Source: Leadbetterella sp051649345 (GTDB lineage Bacteria; Bacteroidota; Bacteroidia; Cytophagales; Spirosomataceae). From it: 26,886 nucleotides of DNA. The position numbers and the translations under genes are program-made. Below the pieces are notes generated by a model. That model did not search any database. It saw only the letters and a list, made by a program, of their open reading frames with translations, and was not told the origin of the DNA. Numbering within the stretch: position 1 is the first letter of the stretch; each line of letters opens with the position of its first letter. This document shows positions 15,775 through 23,979 of the stretch, piece after piece. The stretch spans positions 1-26,886 of the forward strand of contig JBOFGX010000200.1 in assembly GCA_051649345.1 (NCBI GenBank), given 5' to 3'.

Positions 15775-16509
15775 ATGAAATCGGAACACATAACTTTTTT
15801 TAAAAATCTATCGGGTTCCATTTTATCGTTAGTTATCATTTTTTGTATACTTGGTCATTATTCTGTATATTCTCAGAGCAAAAAAAAACCGGTTATTGAG
15901 TATATTTTGGTATATCAGATGCCTAGCTACATAGAATTGGTAATTAATGGAAATCGAGGAGAATATAACGAAGGATTATCGAATGAAATGGATTTATTTA
16001 TTGATACACTTTTAAGACAGAATATACCTTTAAATGTTAATACCGAATATGTTAATTTTCCAGTTAAAGAGCATCGGGTCAAGGTGGATTCAAGTATGAG
16101 CATTTTTTTTAAGAAACTTGAACACTCCTTTAATATCAATAAATTATCTATTCCAAACGATTTAAGAGAATATTATTCTAACTATGATGTTAAATATGTG
16201 TTAGTTAACGAGTGTTATGGATTTACTAGAACAAAGATCAATAAAAAAGAATATTTAAGTGCCGAAAGATCAGCTTCGGTAGTAGAATCATTTATGCCAT
16301 TTGGAGTTGTACTATTCAAAAATTACTTAGATCTATATAGTGGTCGGATGAGTGAAAAAGGTATTGAACTAAGACAAAACAACTTTGTTTTATTAGATAT
16401 AGAGTCCAATAAAGTAGCTTATTTTGAAAACACCAAATACTTAGCATTTAAAAGGGAGAGTTTCATAAATGGTATGAAAATATGTATCAATAATATTTTC
16501 GATAAATAG
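15775..16509 (+). CDS. Secreted protein of unknown function
   Basis: I do not recognise this protein. The ATG at 15775 gives 244 residues beginning with a good signal peptide (hydrophobic SGSILSLVIIFCILGHYSVYS, cleavage around YSQ). The frame extends 72 bases further upstream to 15703, but that would bury the signal sequence. The mature part has no repeats or membrane helices and alternates beta and charged segments. It is markedly AT-rich compared with lipB and the epimerase, as is the RgpF-like gene facing it. No partner is obvious. Possibly a laterally acquired or fast-evolving periplasmic protein. Confidence 0.6.
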   Translation: MKSEHITFFKNLSGSILSLVIIFCILGHYSVYSQSKKKPVIEYILVYQMPSYIELVINGNRGEYNEGLSNEMDLFIDTLLRQNIPLNVNTEYVNFPVKEHRVKVDSSMSIFFKKLEHSFNINKLSIPNDLREYYSNYDVKYVLVNECYGFTRTKINKKEYLSAERSASVVESFMPFGVVLFKNYLDLYSGRMSEKGIELRQNNFVLLDIESNKVAYFENTKYLAFKRESFINGMKICINNIFDK

Positions 16510-16559
16510 TATTTATGTATTATTGTAAATAAATCTTTTTTTTGAATAGCTATAATTAT

Positions 16560-17426
16560 TTATTTAAGAAACGTACTAATTTTTGAAAAGGCATGATTAA
16601 TCTTTATCATTCTCAAATTTCGAACGATCTTTCCAAGGTTTGTTAGTGTTCCATGTTTATAAATCAAAAATACCCAAGGATTATAAATACCTAGGTAATC
16701 TCTTGGTTTAAAAGACGTAATGATTTTTTTCTTAAGAAGCGGTAAGCCCAACTTAATGGATTCTTCGTAGTAATCAAGCATCACACTATAATTTGTCTTT
16801 TTGGATCCGTATTCTGCAAATGGCTTATAAGAAAAATAGGTTTCAAGATTGATGTCTTGCTTACTAAAAAACTGTGTTAATCCTATTTCCCATTCAGCAA
16901 TTACCCTTAGTTTCAATTTTTTAATATTCTTTTCTGAAAATATTTCATTTATGTTTAGTGTATGAAAAAAATTGTCTAAGAGATCTATCGCTCTTTTATT
17001 AAATACTAGAAAATGACTACATATATGATAATGATTTATGTTTTTGGCAGGTTCTGAATCAATATCTGAGTCTATCACTCCCCAAAAGTCTAGTTCAGGT
17101 TTAGAAGCCGCCCAATCAAAGATAGGCTTTAGGCTTCCAAAAAGGGCATTGGAGTCATTTATACAAGCCAATGTGTGGTAATTCTGTATATCGAGTGTTT
17201 TGTAGCCTTTATAAAACATACCAAAATCGTATCCTTCGTTTTTCTCTAACTGTATACGAACTGGCAGGTTGTCGAAAATTGCTGCATTTTTGATTTCGCG
17301 TTTGTTAGCAACAACTAGGATTTCATCAAAATAAAGGCATAATTCTTTTACGTAAACCTCAACATAGTACGGAATATATGTTAATGCGGAATAGTGAACA
17401 AATACACAAATGCTTTTTTGGTTCAT
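16560..17426 (-). CDS. RgpF-like rhamnan/glycan synthesis protein
   Basis: Resembles the rhamnan synthesis F family (RgpF), involved in building cell-surface polysaccharide. Features include the N-terminal ICVFVHYS strand, NEGYDFGMFYKGY with the family's YDFG motif, CINDSNALFG, and GVIDSD in a GT-A-like core. I start at the second ATG (MNQKSICVF), 5 bases after the DinB stop; an ATG at 17447 would overlap that stop by 17 bases. About 288 residues, shorter than multi-domain RgpF proteins, so it is a single-domain member. Likely co-transcribed behind the DinB gene. Confidence 0.78.
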   Translation of the reverse strand: MNQKSICVFVHYSALTYIPYYVEVYVKELCLYFDEILVVANKREIKNAAIFDNLPVRIQLEKNEGYDFGMFYKGYKTLDIQNYHTLACINDSNALFGSLKPIFDWAASKPELDFWGVIDSDIDSEPAKNINHYHICSHFLVFNKRAIDLLDNFFHTLNINEIFSEKNIKKLKLRVIAEWEIGLTQFFSKQDINLETYFSYKPFAEYGSKKTNYSVMLDYYEESIKLGLPLLKKKIITSFKPRDYLGIYNPWVFLIYKHGTLTNLGKIVRNLRMIKINHAFSKISTFLK

Positions 17427-17430
17427 GGAA

Positions 17431-17940
17431 TTATAAGTACCGTTCATTAAGAATGTTTAGATGGTGAATGGTATGACCTATTGTACAATATGCCATTGCT
17501 CTGGCCGAAATTACATGACCGTATCCTTTTGCTTGGAAAGCGAGTTGTTCTTCGGTTGTATTTTCATACATCATCTTAGCCGATAAGCGGGTGATTTTAA
17601 GCTCCTCAAGCATCTTTGAAAGGGGTTTGGAAGAGCTAGAATTGCTTGCATACTTGTTTTCATCCATAAACGGCAACACTATTTGATCATCCATCCTAAG
17701 CCCAACCAATGCTCTATACATAAATACTCGGTCTACATCTATCAAATGCTGAAGCACTTCGCGTATCGTCCATTTATCCGAGGCGTAGGCAAAATTATGC
17801 TTGGTGTCTGGTATATTTTCGAAAATCTCTAGACAAATATTGATAGTATCATCCCAAACGGTCCAAAAATTACCTTCAGGCACTAATTGTATGTAATTCT
17901 TGAAAAAAGGGGCATACTCGTTTTCTAAAGGCCTTTTCAT
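17431..17940 (-). CDS. DinB family metalloprotein
   Basis: A 169-residue four-helix-bundle protein of the DinB/YfiT-like superfamily, often thiol-dependent transferases or stress proteins. The probable metal-binding triad is H65 in LQHLID plus H156 and H160 in GHTIHHLN. I choose the ATG at 17940 (MKRPLENEYAPFFKNYI), the typical family N-terminus; the frame continues to 18003, which adds an unrelated hydrophobic stretch. The substrate is unknown. It sits directly upstream of the RgpF-like gene without an obvious functional link. Confidence 0.85.
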   Translation of the reverse strand: MKRPLENEYAPFFKNYIQLVPEGNFWTVWDDTINICLEIFENIPDTKHNFAYASDKWTIREVLQHLIDVDRVFMYRALVGLRMDDQIVLPFMDENKYASNSSSSKPLSKMLEELKITRLSAKMMYENTTEEQLAFQAKGYGHVISARAMAYCTIGHTIHHLNILNERYL

Positions 17941-18110
17941 GAGGTAGTATTTTTTTGGGTAAAAGTACAATATTAAGCGTATGGATTCAGAATTTATTTC
18001 CAAAAAATGAGCAGGGCTTTAGCCCATAGGTTTTCTAAATTAGAACCCGAAATCAATTCTTAAATGGATAAGATTGCTATTTTTAGAGGAATCAAACCAC
18101 TATATGGTAG

Positions 18111-18809
18111 TTACTTTGGAAGTATACATTGCTCAAATTCCTGAGTATATTTCGAGCCAATGGGTATTTCTACGTTGTTGATAAACAGTTTATTCTTTTG
18201 ATAGAAACCTACATGCAGGAGATTTACGATATATGAGTTGTGAACTCTACAAAATCCCGTTTGGGGCAATTTGGATTGTATTCCCTTGAGGTTGAGGCGT
18301 GTAAGATAAGGTTTGGGGTGATTTAGTAGGAATATTTTCACGTAATCTTTTAGACCTTCAATATATAGAATTTGTGAGGATATGATGTTTAGCTGACGGT
18401 ATTCTACATGAATTACAAAAGAATGTTCTTTTTCTGGAGCTAAAACGTGTGAGGAAGTTTTTCTATCAACCACCTTATTAACAGCAATTTTAAGCCGGTC
18501 AAAACTATACGGTTTTAATAAATAATCAACGATTTGCAGATCATATCCTTGTAGAGCATATTTTTCATACGCCGTAGTAAAAATTACGAGAGGGGGATTT
18601 TCTAAGTTTTTGAGAAAATCAGTGCCTAGAATATCGGGCATTTCGATATCCAAAAAGAGTAAATCTACGGTTTGTACTATTTTTTGTGCCTCTCTAGGAG
18701 ATGTATACGTTCCCAAGAGGTCTATTTCGGGTATTTTCCTAAGATCATCAGCCAGAATCTCTAAAGCATAAGGCTCATCGTCTATAGCAATACAGGTTAT
18801 TTTATTCAT
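18111..18809 (-). CDS. LytTR-family response regulator
   Basis: A 232-residue regulator: a receiver domain with acidic pocket D10-D11, phospho-acceptor D54 (LFLDIEMPD), T79 and K99, followed by a LytTR DNA-binding domain from about 130 (HSFVIHVEYRQLNIISSQILYIEGLKDYVK-type pattern, ending FCRVHNSYIVN and IPIGSKY). It overlaps the kinase gene by 4 bases (ATGA), so the pair is translationally coupled. Target promoters are unknown; the kinase-CotH intergenic region is the nearest candidate. Confidence 0.92.
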   Translation of the reverse strand: MNKITCIAIDDEPYALEILADDLRKIPEIDLLGTYTSPREAQKIVQTVDLLFLDIEMPDILGTDFLKNLENPPLVIFTTAYEKYALQGYDLQIVDYLLKPYSFDRLKIAVNKVVDRKTSSHVLAPEKEHSFVIHVEYRQLNIISSQILYIEGLKDYVKIFLLNHPKPYLTRLNLKGIQSKLPQTGFCRVHNSYIVNLLHVGFYQKNKLFINNVEIPIGSKYTQEFEQCILPK

Positions 18810-19876
18810 TTAAGAGGTAAACTAAGTTTAACATTAAATTGTCCATCTGATTCTCCAAAAATTAGGGAATATGTATTTGTATATAATAACTCTAGTCGTT
18901 TTTGAACATTTTTTATTCCTAATCCTGATTCCTGAAGAGAGGTAGTATTCTTTCGTAGTAATTGGTTTTTGCAACTGAAGTACAGGGTCTCGTCTTTTAC
19001 GTAGAATTGGATATGAATACGAGAGGGGATTTCATTACTAACACCGTACTTGAAGGCGTTTTCTACAAATGGGATGAACAATAGAGGTTCTATGAATACA
19101 GAAGGAGTGATGTCATTAATTTCTAAAATTACCGTTGTGGAGTCCGTTAATCTAAGTTTTTGCAGTTCAATGTAGTCTTGTATATGTGTGAGTTCTTGTT
19201 CGAGCGTAGTTTTTGTTTCATTCGTTTGATAGACGATGTAGCGGAGTATAGATGATAGCTTTACAATGGCATCATCAGCTTTGCTAGTCGCATTACGTGT
19301 GAGCCATCGGATATTATTTAGAGTGTTAAACAAAAAGTGTGGACTGATTTGAAGTTTTAAAACTTCTAGCTCCGAACGTACTTTTTCTAGTACAATTTGT
19401 TGCTGGTGTTCCCTTTGAGTTATGTTTTCGCGGATTACAACCAAGAGAGAGCTCATAGTTGTACAAAATAGAAAGGATAATAGCCCTCTTAATAGATCAG
19501 GGAAAAATAGGGGGGGGGTGAGTGCCCCAGGATGAAGCTTCCGGAAAGTAATCGGCCGATTTGGCTTATTTAAAAAAGGCATCATTAGATGGCTTGATAT
19601 GAGGAATGTAATAGTTATAAGTACAATAAACCAAAGAAAGATTTGTATGCTGAATCTTTGTACATTTCCGTCCTTTAATAATTGAGGTGTATGGAAAAAG
19701 TAATTTGCATAAAAAATAAATATGATGGGAATATCTTTCAGAATCAGAATTAGAAAAAACGTGTTTTCCTTTGGCTTGTCTATATATGGGCTAAATAGGA
19801 ATATAAATGGACTTAGAAGGTATACTATCCAACCAATTACATGTAAAACCCATTGATATCGAGATACAAACTTCAT
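18806..19876 (-). CDS. LytS/YehU-type sensor histidine kinase
   Basis: About 356 residues with four predicted membrane helices in the first 150 residues and almost no extracytoplasmic sensor domain, followed by a short coiled coil. The His_kinase box QISPHFLFNTLNNIRWL has the phospho-acceptor at H180, and the ATPase part shows PLLFIPFVENAFKYG and GLGIKNVQKRL. I start at the ATG at 19876; a TTG at 19885 is possible but would nearly touch the predicted transcription start. A run of nine C in the coding strand (19510-19518) encodes T-P-P in the loop before the fourth helix and is a potential slippage site. Signal unknown. Confidence 0.9.
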   Translation of the reverse strand: MKFVSRYQWVLHVIGWIVYLLSPFIFLFSPYIDKPKENTFFLILILKDIPIIFIFYANYFFHTPQLLKDGNVQRFSIQIFLWFIVLITITFLISSHLMMPFLNKPNRPITFRKLHPGALTPPLFFPDLLRGLLSFLFCTTMSSLLVVIRENITQREHQQQIVLEKVRSELEVLKLQISPHFLFNTLNNIRWLTRNATSKADDAIVKLSSILRYIVYQTNETKTTLEQELTHIQDYIELQKLRLTDSTTVILEINDITPSVFIEPLLFIPFVENAFKYGVSNEIPSRIHIQFYVKDETLYFSCKNQLLRKNTTSLQESGLGIKNVQKRLELLYTNTYSLIFGESDGQFNVKLSLPLK

Positions 19877-19892
19877 ATGGCACAAATGTCTT

Positions 19893-19920
19893 CAAATGTA
19901 TATATCAAACACTGTGCAAA
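19893..19920 (-). promoter_or_regulatory. Promoter of the two-component operon
   Basis: The minus strand has TTTG (19917-19920 on +), a 16-base spacer, then TACATTTG (19893-19900), a perfect -7 element of the Bacteroidota type. Transcription would start near 19888, giving a short leader before the ATG at 19876. Confidence 0.55.
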
Positions 19921-20083
19921 AATAAGGGCAGTTTTTAGTTTAAAATACTTGATAGGTATACGTTTCGCTTGATTAAATATACACTTGTACGTAAGTTAAG
20001 TATTTTATTAATTAGTTTTGAAAACATTTGATATACACCTAGGCGAACTCTCTTTGGTGTTTGAACGAAGAATTTATTTTACT

Positions 20084-20098
20084 TTGAGCACAGCTCAA
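20084..20098. repeat. Inverted repeat, possible operator
   Basis: TTGAGC and GCTCAA flank a 3-base spacer ACA. It lies about 200 bases upstream of the kinase gene and 270 upstream of the CotH gene. It could be a regulator-binding site; there is no T-run making it a terminator. Confidence 0.3.
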
Positions 20099-20366
20099 CG
20101 TATTTTTTGAAACGAGCATACAAAATATAACATCGTTTTTCATTAATCCGTGTTTGAAAAATCACGTGTTGAGCAACGAATTTTAGGTATGACACATAGG
20201 CCTACTACAAAATCCAAATTAAATTATTGGTAGTCAAAGGTGTTACGTTTGTCTACACATGACAATAATTTATACAAAGTAGATGTTTCTGTTTAAAAAT
20301 AATACAAAAGAACCGATTATATAGATTTTTTGAATTAAGAATTGAACCCTTTTAACAATAACAAAC

Positions 20367-21755
20367 ATGAAAAAGTCAAGAATTATTATGTTCTCGAGCT
20401 TGGTCGCTTTTGTCCTAGCTTGTAAAGAGAAAACGGGCGTGGATGTAGATCCAGCCAAATCCAACGATACCAAACCAGATTATGCTACAGTTTTTCCACA
20501 AGATAAGGTAAATACCTTAGAAATTACGATTGGTAAGACTGGTTGGGATGCTATAAAATTGGATATGAAAAGTGTTTTAAGTACAGCGTTTGGAAGTAAT
20601 CCCGGTGGTCAACAAGGAGGAGGTCAGGTTCCTCAAGGCGGAGGCCAATTTCCTCAGGGAGGTGGTGGTGGACCAACAAACTTAACTAAAAAGGATCCCG
20701 CTTATGTAGATGTAGTCTTAAAGTTCAACGGTAAAACTTGGAATCATGTAGGTTTCCGACTTAAAGGCAATTCCAGCCTTTCGGCTTCTTGGGGAGCAGG
20801 TACCTATAAATTGCCTTTTAGAATCAAAATGGATGAATACGAGGTAAACTACCCAGAAACTAAAAATCAACGTTTATATGGTTTCAAGGATCTTTCTTTT
20901 TCTCCTGCCTATAGCGATGCTTCTATGATAAGGGAAAAATTGACAAGCGATATATTTAGTTTGTATGGCGTAAAAACAGCCAGAACATCATTTTGTAGAT
21001 TGGTAATTGATTTTGGAGAAGGTCCCAAATATTGTGGTGTTTATACAATTGTTGAAGTAATAGATGACACAATGGTAAAAGATCAGTTTGGCACTAAAAG
21101 TGGTAATATTTATAAGCCAGAGTCGAATTTCGTATCCTATAGCCAAACAGCATTTGCTAAGAAAAACAATGATCTCACACCCGATTATACAGATGTTCAG
21201 AATTTCGTAAAAGCATTGAACGCAAGCAATCGGACATCTGATGCTGCCGCTTGGAGATCGGAGCTTGAAAAGCACTTTAATATATCGGATTATCTGAAGT
21301 TCCTAGCAGTTAGCAATAGTATTGTCAATTGGGATACGTATGGTGCTATTCCTCATAACTATTATTTTTACAACGACCCAACAAAAAAATTAACATGGAT
21401 ACCTTGGGATCATAATATGTCAATGAGTTCAGGCTTTAGGTCGGCAGTTTCTCTACCTCTTACAGAAGGTACATCTAGCTGGCCCTTACTAAAGTTCGTA
21501 AAAGAAGATCCTGTATATTTTGGTCAGTATAAAGCCAATGTTAAAGATTTTAATGCCAAAGTGTTTACTTCTGGTAAGGCAATTGAACTACTAAACAAAT
21601 ATAAGGCTCTTGTAGAACCGCATGTAAATGGAGCCGAAAAAGAAGCAGTTCCTTATAGCCAACTAAGAAGACCAGAAGAATTTACAACTGGTATTGAAGC
21701 TCTCAGAAAGCATATTAATGATCGTATTCCTATCGTAAACTCATTTGCCCCTTAA
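20367..21755 (+). CDS. CotH kinase-family lipoprotein
   Basis: A 462-residue protein of the CotH family, atypical secreted kinases first known from spore coats. A lipobox (V-L-A-C, Cys19) places it on the cell envelope. A Gly/Gln-rich linker with repeated PQGGGQ units spans residues 78-104. The kinase part shows RLKGNSS with K133, the E230 region in VYTIVEVIDD, NWDTY (D323) with HNYYFY, and the metal-binding IPWDHN (D348). It is followed on the same strand by VTC, DUF4956 and DUF2490 genes, a recurrent neighbourhood, so it probably modifies or assembles something with the polyphosphate proteins. Actual substrate unknown. Confidence 0.88.
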   Translation: MKKSRIIMFSSLVAFVLACKEKTGVDVDPAKSNDTKPDYATVFPQDKVNTLEITIGKTGWDAIKLDMKSVLSTAFGSNPGGQQGGGQVPQGGGQFPQGGGGGPTNLTKKDPAYVDVVLKFNGKTWNHVGFRLKGNSSLSASWGAGTYKLPFRIKMDEYEVNYPETKNQRLYGFKDLSFSPAYSDASMIREKLTSDIFSLYGVKTARTSFCRLVIDFGEGPKYCGVYTIVEVIDDTMVKDQFGTKSGNIYKPESNFVSYSQTAFAKKNNDLTPDYTDVQNFVKALNASNRTSDAAAWRSELEKHFNISDYLKFLAVSNSIVNWDTYGAIPHNYYFYNDPTKKLTWIPWDHNMSMSSGFRSAVSLPLTEGTSSWPLLKFVKEDPVYFGQYKANVKDFNAKVFTSGKAIELLNKYKALVEPHVNGAEKEAVPYSQLRRPEEFTTGIEALRKHINDRIPIVNSFAP

Positions 21756-21773
21756 TAAAAATTCACGTTTTGG

Positions 21774-21806
21774 TAACATTAAATTCTCATTAAGGTTGTC
21801 GTAACT
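21774..21806 (+). promoter_or_regulatory. PhoB-box-like triple 11-bp direct repeat
   Basis: Three contiguous 11-base units precede the VTC gene: TAACATTAAAT, TCTCATTAAGG and TTGTCGTAACT. The middle unit matches the PhoB half-site TGTCATAAA at 7 of 9 positions, and the 11-bp phasing is that of tandem PhoB sites. A -7-like TATTTTTA (21820-21827) follows 13 bases later, as expected for an activator-dependent promoter. The outer units are weaker, and the Bacteroidota consensus may differ. Confidence 0.45.
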
Positions 21807-21819
21807 ACTGCAATTTTCT

Positions 21820-21827
21820 TATTTTTA
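21820..21827 (+). promoter_or_regulatory. -7-like element for the VTC operon
   Basis: TATTTTTA matches TAnnTTTG except for the last base. It is placed 27 bases before the VTC start codon and downstream of the 11-bp repeats. Confidence 0.35.
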
Positions 21828-21854
21828 GCAAAAATTAATAGCCATTCCTATCCG

Positions 21855-22664
21855 ATGGTAGACGATACTATATTGTACCATAAACAAAAAGTCATTGATC
21901 AAATGGCTCTTTTTGAGAACATTTCCCTACAAGAGATGGATGGAGTGAAGCTTATGGATAGAGTAGATAGTAAGTATCTTATTCCTTTAAATGTTTTGCC
22001 ACAAATTTTGGAAGAAATAATACCGTTTTATAGAATTCTAGAGATAAATGGGGTTCGTCTCAATAGGTATGAAACTCAATACTTTGATTTTAACAATTAT
22101 GAGCTTTATCATAATCATCAAGCAGGTAAAACCAATAGGTACAAGGTAAGATTTAGAAAGTACGTGGAATCCGACCTTTGTTTTTTTGAAATAAAACATA
22201 AAAACAACAAAGGTAGAACAAAGAAAATACGATTAAAACAGCCAGAAAAAATGATTGATATTCTCAATCCTCAAGAAATGGAGTTTTTGGAAAGTCAAAC
22301 ACCTTTAGACGGCAACATGCTCAAAGGAAACCTGTGGGTATATTACAATAGACTTACCTTAGTAAATAGATTTTCTACAGAAAGACTTACAATTGATCTG
22401 GATCTATCATTTAAGAATAAAGAACGTGCTATAGAATACCCCAAAGTAGTTGTTGCAGAAGTGAAGCAAGAAAAATTAGGGGCTTCTCCTATTATTAATG
22501 TTTTGAGATCTAAGCACCTAATGGAAGGCTCCATTAGTAAATACTGCCTTGGAATAATGAGTCTCAACCCTTTAATTAAATACAATAGATTCAAATTAAA
22601 ATATTTACATTTAAACAAAATCATAAAAATTTATGACTCTACTGCAAGCGGTATCTTCGTCTGA
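21855..22664 (+). CDS. VTC-domain polyphosphate polymerase
   Basis: A 269-residue protein made almost entirely of a VTC domain, the catalytic tunnel-fold (CYTH/TTM) domain that in yeast Vtc4 makes polyphosphate from ATP. The basic tunnel is visible: K40 in SKYL, R95-x-K97-x-R99-x-R101, E112-x-K114-x-K116, R121-x2-K124-x-R126, R166, R172/R177 and E202-x-K204 near the end. There is no SPX or membrane domain, so it is probably cytoplasmic and attached to the DUF4956 protein encoded by the overlapping next gene. Polymerase activity is inferred from family; some relatives may only bind polyphosphate. Confidence 0.88.
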   Translation: MVDDTILYHKQKVIDQMALFENISLQEMDGVKLMDRVDSKYLIPLNVLPQILEEIIPFYRILEINGVRLNRYETQYFDFNNYELYHNHQAGKTNRYKVRFRKYVESDLCFFEIKHKNNKGRTKKIRLKQPEKMIDILNPQEMEFLESQTPLDGNMLKGNLWVYYNRLTLVNRFSTERLTIDLDLSFKNKERAIEYPKVVVAEVKQEKLGASPIINVLRSKHLMEGSISKYCLGIMSLNPLIKYNRFKLKYLHLNKIIKIYDSTASGIFV

Positions 22665-23274
22665 TAGTATAGAAAACATTACAGAGGCTTTTCATTGGTT
22701 TGATAAAGTAACTATGAAGTTTCTTTCGCGTTTTCTTGTCAACTTTATAGCGGTATTTATATTAGTTCGGGGTATATACTTTACCAATTATAGGAAAACA
22801 GAGCTTTTTCTTACATTTTTTAGCTTTAACATCATTGTTTTTCTCTTGACAAACCTACTCAATAAGACCGAGATGAGTATGGGGGCTGCTTTTGGTTTGT
22901 TTGCTATTTTTTCAATGCTTCGATATCGTACGGAGGGGATATCAGCCAAGGATATGACCTACTTGTTTATGGTTATAGCCTTAGGTCTGATCACAGCTAT
23001 AAGTAAGGGTTCTTGGGATGACCTTACAATCATGTGCGGTATACTGTTGGTTTTTGTATATATCCTTGAAAGTGGGATTTTTATGAAAAGAGAATCAACT
23101 AAAACGATGATTTACGATAAAATAGATCTCATATCGCCTGATAAAAAATCTGAACTGCTTGCTGATATAAATCAAAGAACGGGTCTTACTGTTCATCAAG
23201 TAGAAATACAGAATTATGATTTTCTAAAAGATTCTGTCTTACTTACTATTTATTACTATGAAAACAAAAAGTGA
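22633..23274 (+). CDS. DUF4956 membrane protein
   Basis: A 213-residue protein with about four membrane helices between residues 30 and 150 (FLVNFIAVFILV, FFSFNIIVFLL, AAFGLFAIFSML, MTYLFMVIALGLI, with MCGILLVFVYIL), then a soluble C-terminal domain of about 60 residues. The conserved cytoplasmic-loop-like segment SMLRYRTEGISAKDMTY is a family signature. It overlaps the VTC gene by 32 bases, which indicates tight coupling. By analogy with the membrane part of the yeast VTC complex it may anchor the polymerase or form the exit channel for the polymer; this is inference. Confidence 0.85.
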   Translation: MTLLQAVSSSDSIENITEAFHWFDKVTMKFLSRFLVNFIAVFILVRGIYFTNYRKTELFLTFFSFNIIVFLLTNLLNKTEMSMGAAFGLFAIFSMLRYRTEGISAKDMTYLFMVIALGLITAISKGSWDDLTIMCGILLVFVYILESGIFMKRESTKTMIYDKIDLISPDKKSELLADINQRTGLTVHQVEIQNYDFLKDSVLLTIYYYENKK

Positions 23275-23281
23275 TTTTTTC

Positions 23282-23926
23282 ATGAAAAAAGGTCTAATAA
23301 TAGCCAGTATTTTTATATCATTTCACACTTTTTCACAACAAGGAACGGAGCTATGGAGTTCTGTTGGGGTCAGCAAAGGGATCGGCAAGAAGTTTGATGC
23401 TGGAGTTCAGTTTCAAACCCGCTTTGTGGAAGATATTAGCTATTTACGAACCTATTTTTTGGACGCTACTGTCAACTATGAAATCATTAAAAATCTAGAT
23501 TTTACGGTAGGGTATAGGTATTTCAATAGGCGAAAAAATATAGATAAAGATTTCAAAAACCGCCAACGGTATTATGCAGATCTGAGCCACGGATTTAAAT
23601 TCGAAAAATTCAAAATCTCTAACCGAATTCGTTATCAGCACCAATTTGTAGACGATGCAGAGGAGCTCGTTTTTGACGCCAGTTATCTTAGATATAAGCT
23701 CCAAGCGGCATACAATACAAAGTCAAGATTTACACCCTACGTTTCTGGGGATCTATTTTACAATTTAAAGGAGGGTTTCGATCAAATACGTCCCAAAGCA
23801 GGGGTAGATATCAAGGTTACGAAGATTCATAGAATAGATATAGGTTTTCAGACCGATATATCCTTCGACGGCTCTCAAGTCGTAAATCCCGTAATTAATA
23901 TTGGGTATAAAGCAAAGCTGAAGTAG
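23282..23926 (+). CDS. DUF2490 family outer-membrane-like protein
   Basis: A 214-residue exported protein. I start at the ATG at 23282 (KKGLIIASIFISF signal peptide, cleavage near FSQ); an ATG at 23258 would overlap DUF4956. The mature part alternates short amphipathic strands (VGYRYFNRRK, RYYADLSHGFKF, NRIRYQHQF, YVSGDLFYNLKEG), ending in an aromatic-poor final strand, a layout typical of a small outer-membrane beta-barrel. Being last in the VTC operon, it may provide the outer-membrane component of that system. Function is otherwise unknown. Confidence 0.8.
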   Translation: MKKGLIIASIFISFHTFSQQGTELWSSVGVSKGIGKKFDAGVQFQTRFVEDISYLRTYFLDATVNYEIIKNLDFTVGYRYFNRRKNIDKDFKNRQRYYADLSHGFKFEKFKISNRIRYQHQFVDDAEELVFDASYLRYKLQAAYNTKSRFTPYVSGDLFYNLKEGFDQIRPKAGVDIKVTKIHRIDIGFQTDISFDGSQVVNPVINIGYKAKLK

Positions 23927-23979
23927 AGTTATAGCCGATTATATGTACTTTGTTTTTGAGAGGGGTATCTTTTCTACAA

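Larger units (their letters stand above)
19886..20366. other. Divergent intergenic region between kinase and CotH genes
   Basis: A 481-base gap with no convincing gene. It holds the kinase promoter at its left end and an inverted repeat TTGAGC-ACA-GCTCAA (20084-20098). A second GTTGAGCAAC lies near 20166. A related TTTGATATA-CA motif occurs twice in opposite orientations (19893-19910 and 20025-20038). TACGTTTG at 20244-20251 is a possible -7 element for cotH, leaving a leader of about 110 bases. Such a long, motif-rich spacer suggests regulation, but no known operator is recognised. Confidence 0.4.

Noticed and set aside
20598..20675. Gly/Gln-rich repeat in the CotH gene as a tandem-repeat contingency locus
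   Set aside because: The DNA units are not identical and lengths are in frame; it reads as an ordinary flexible linker.
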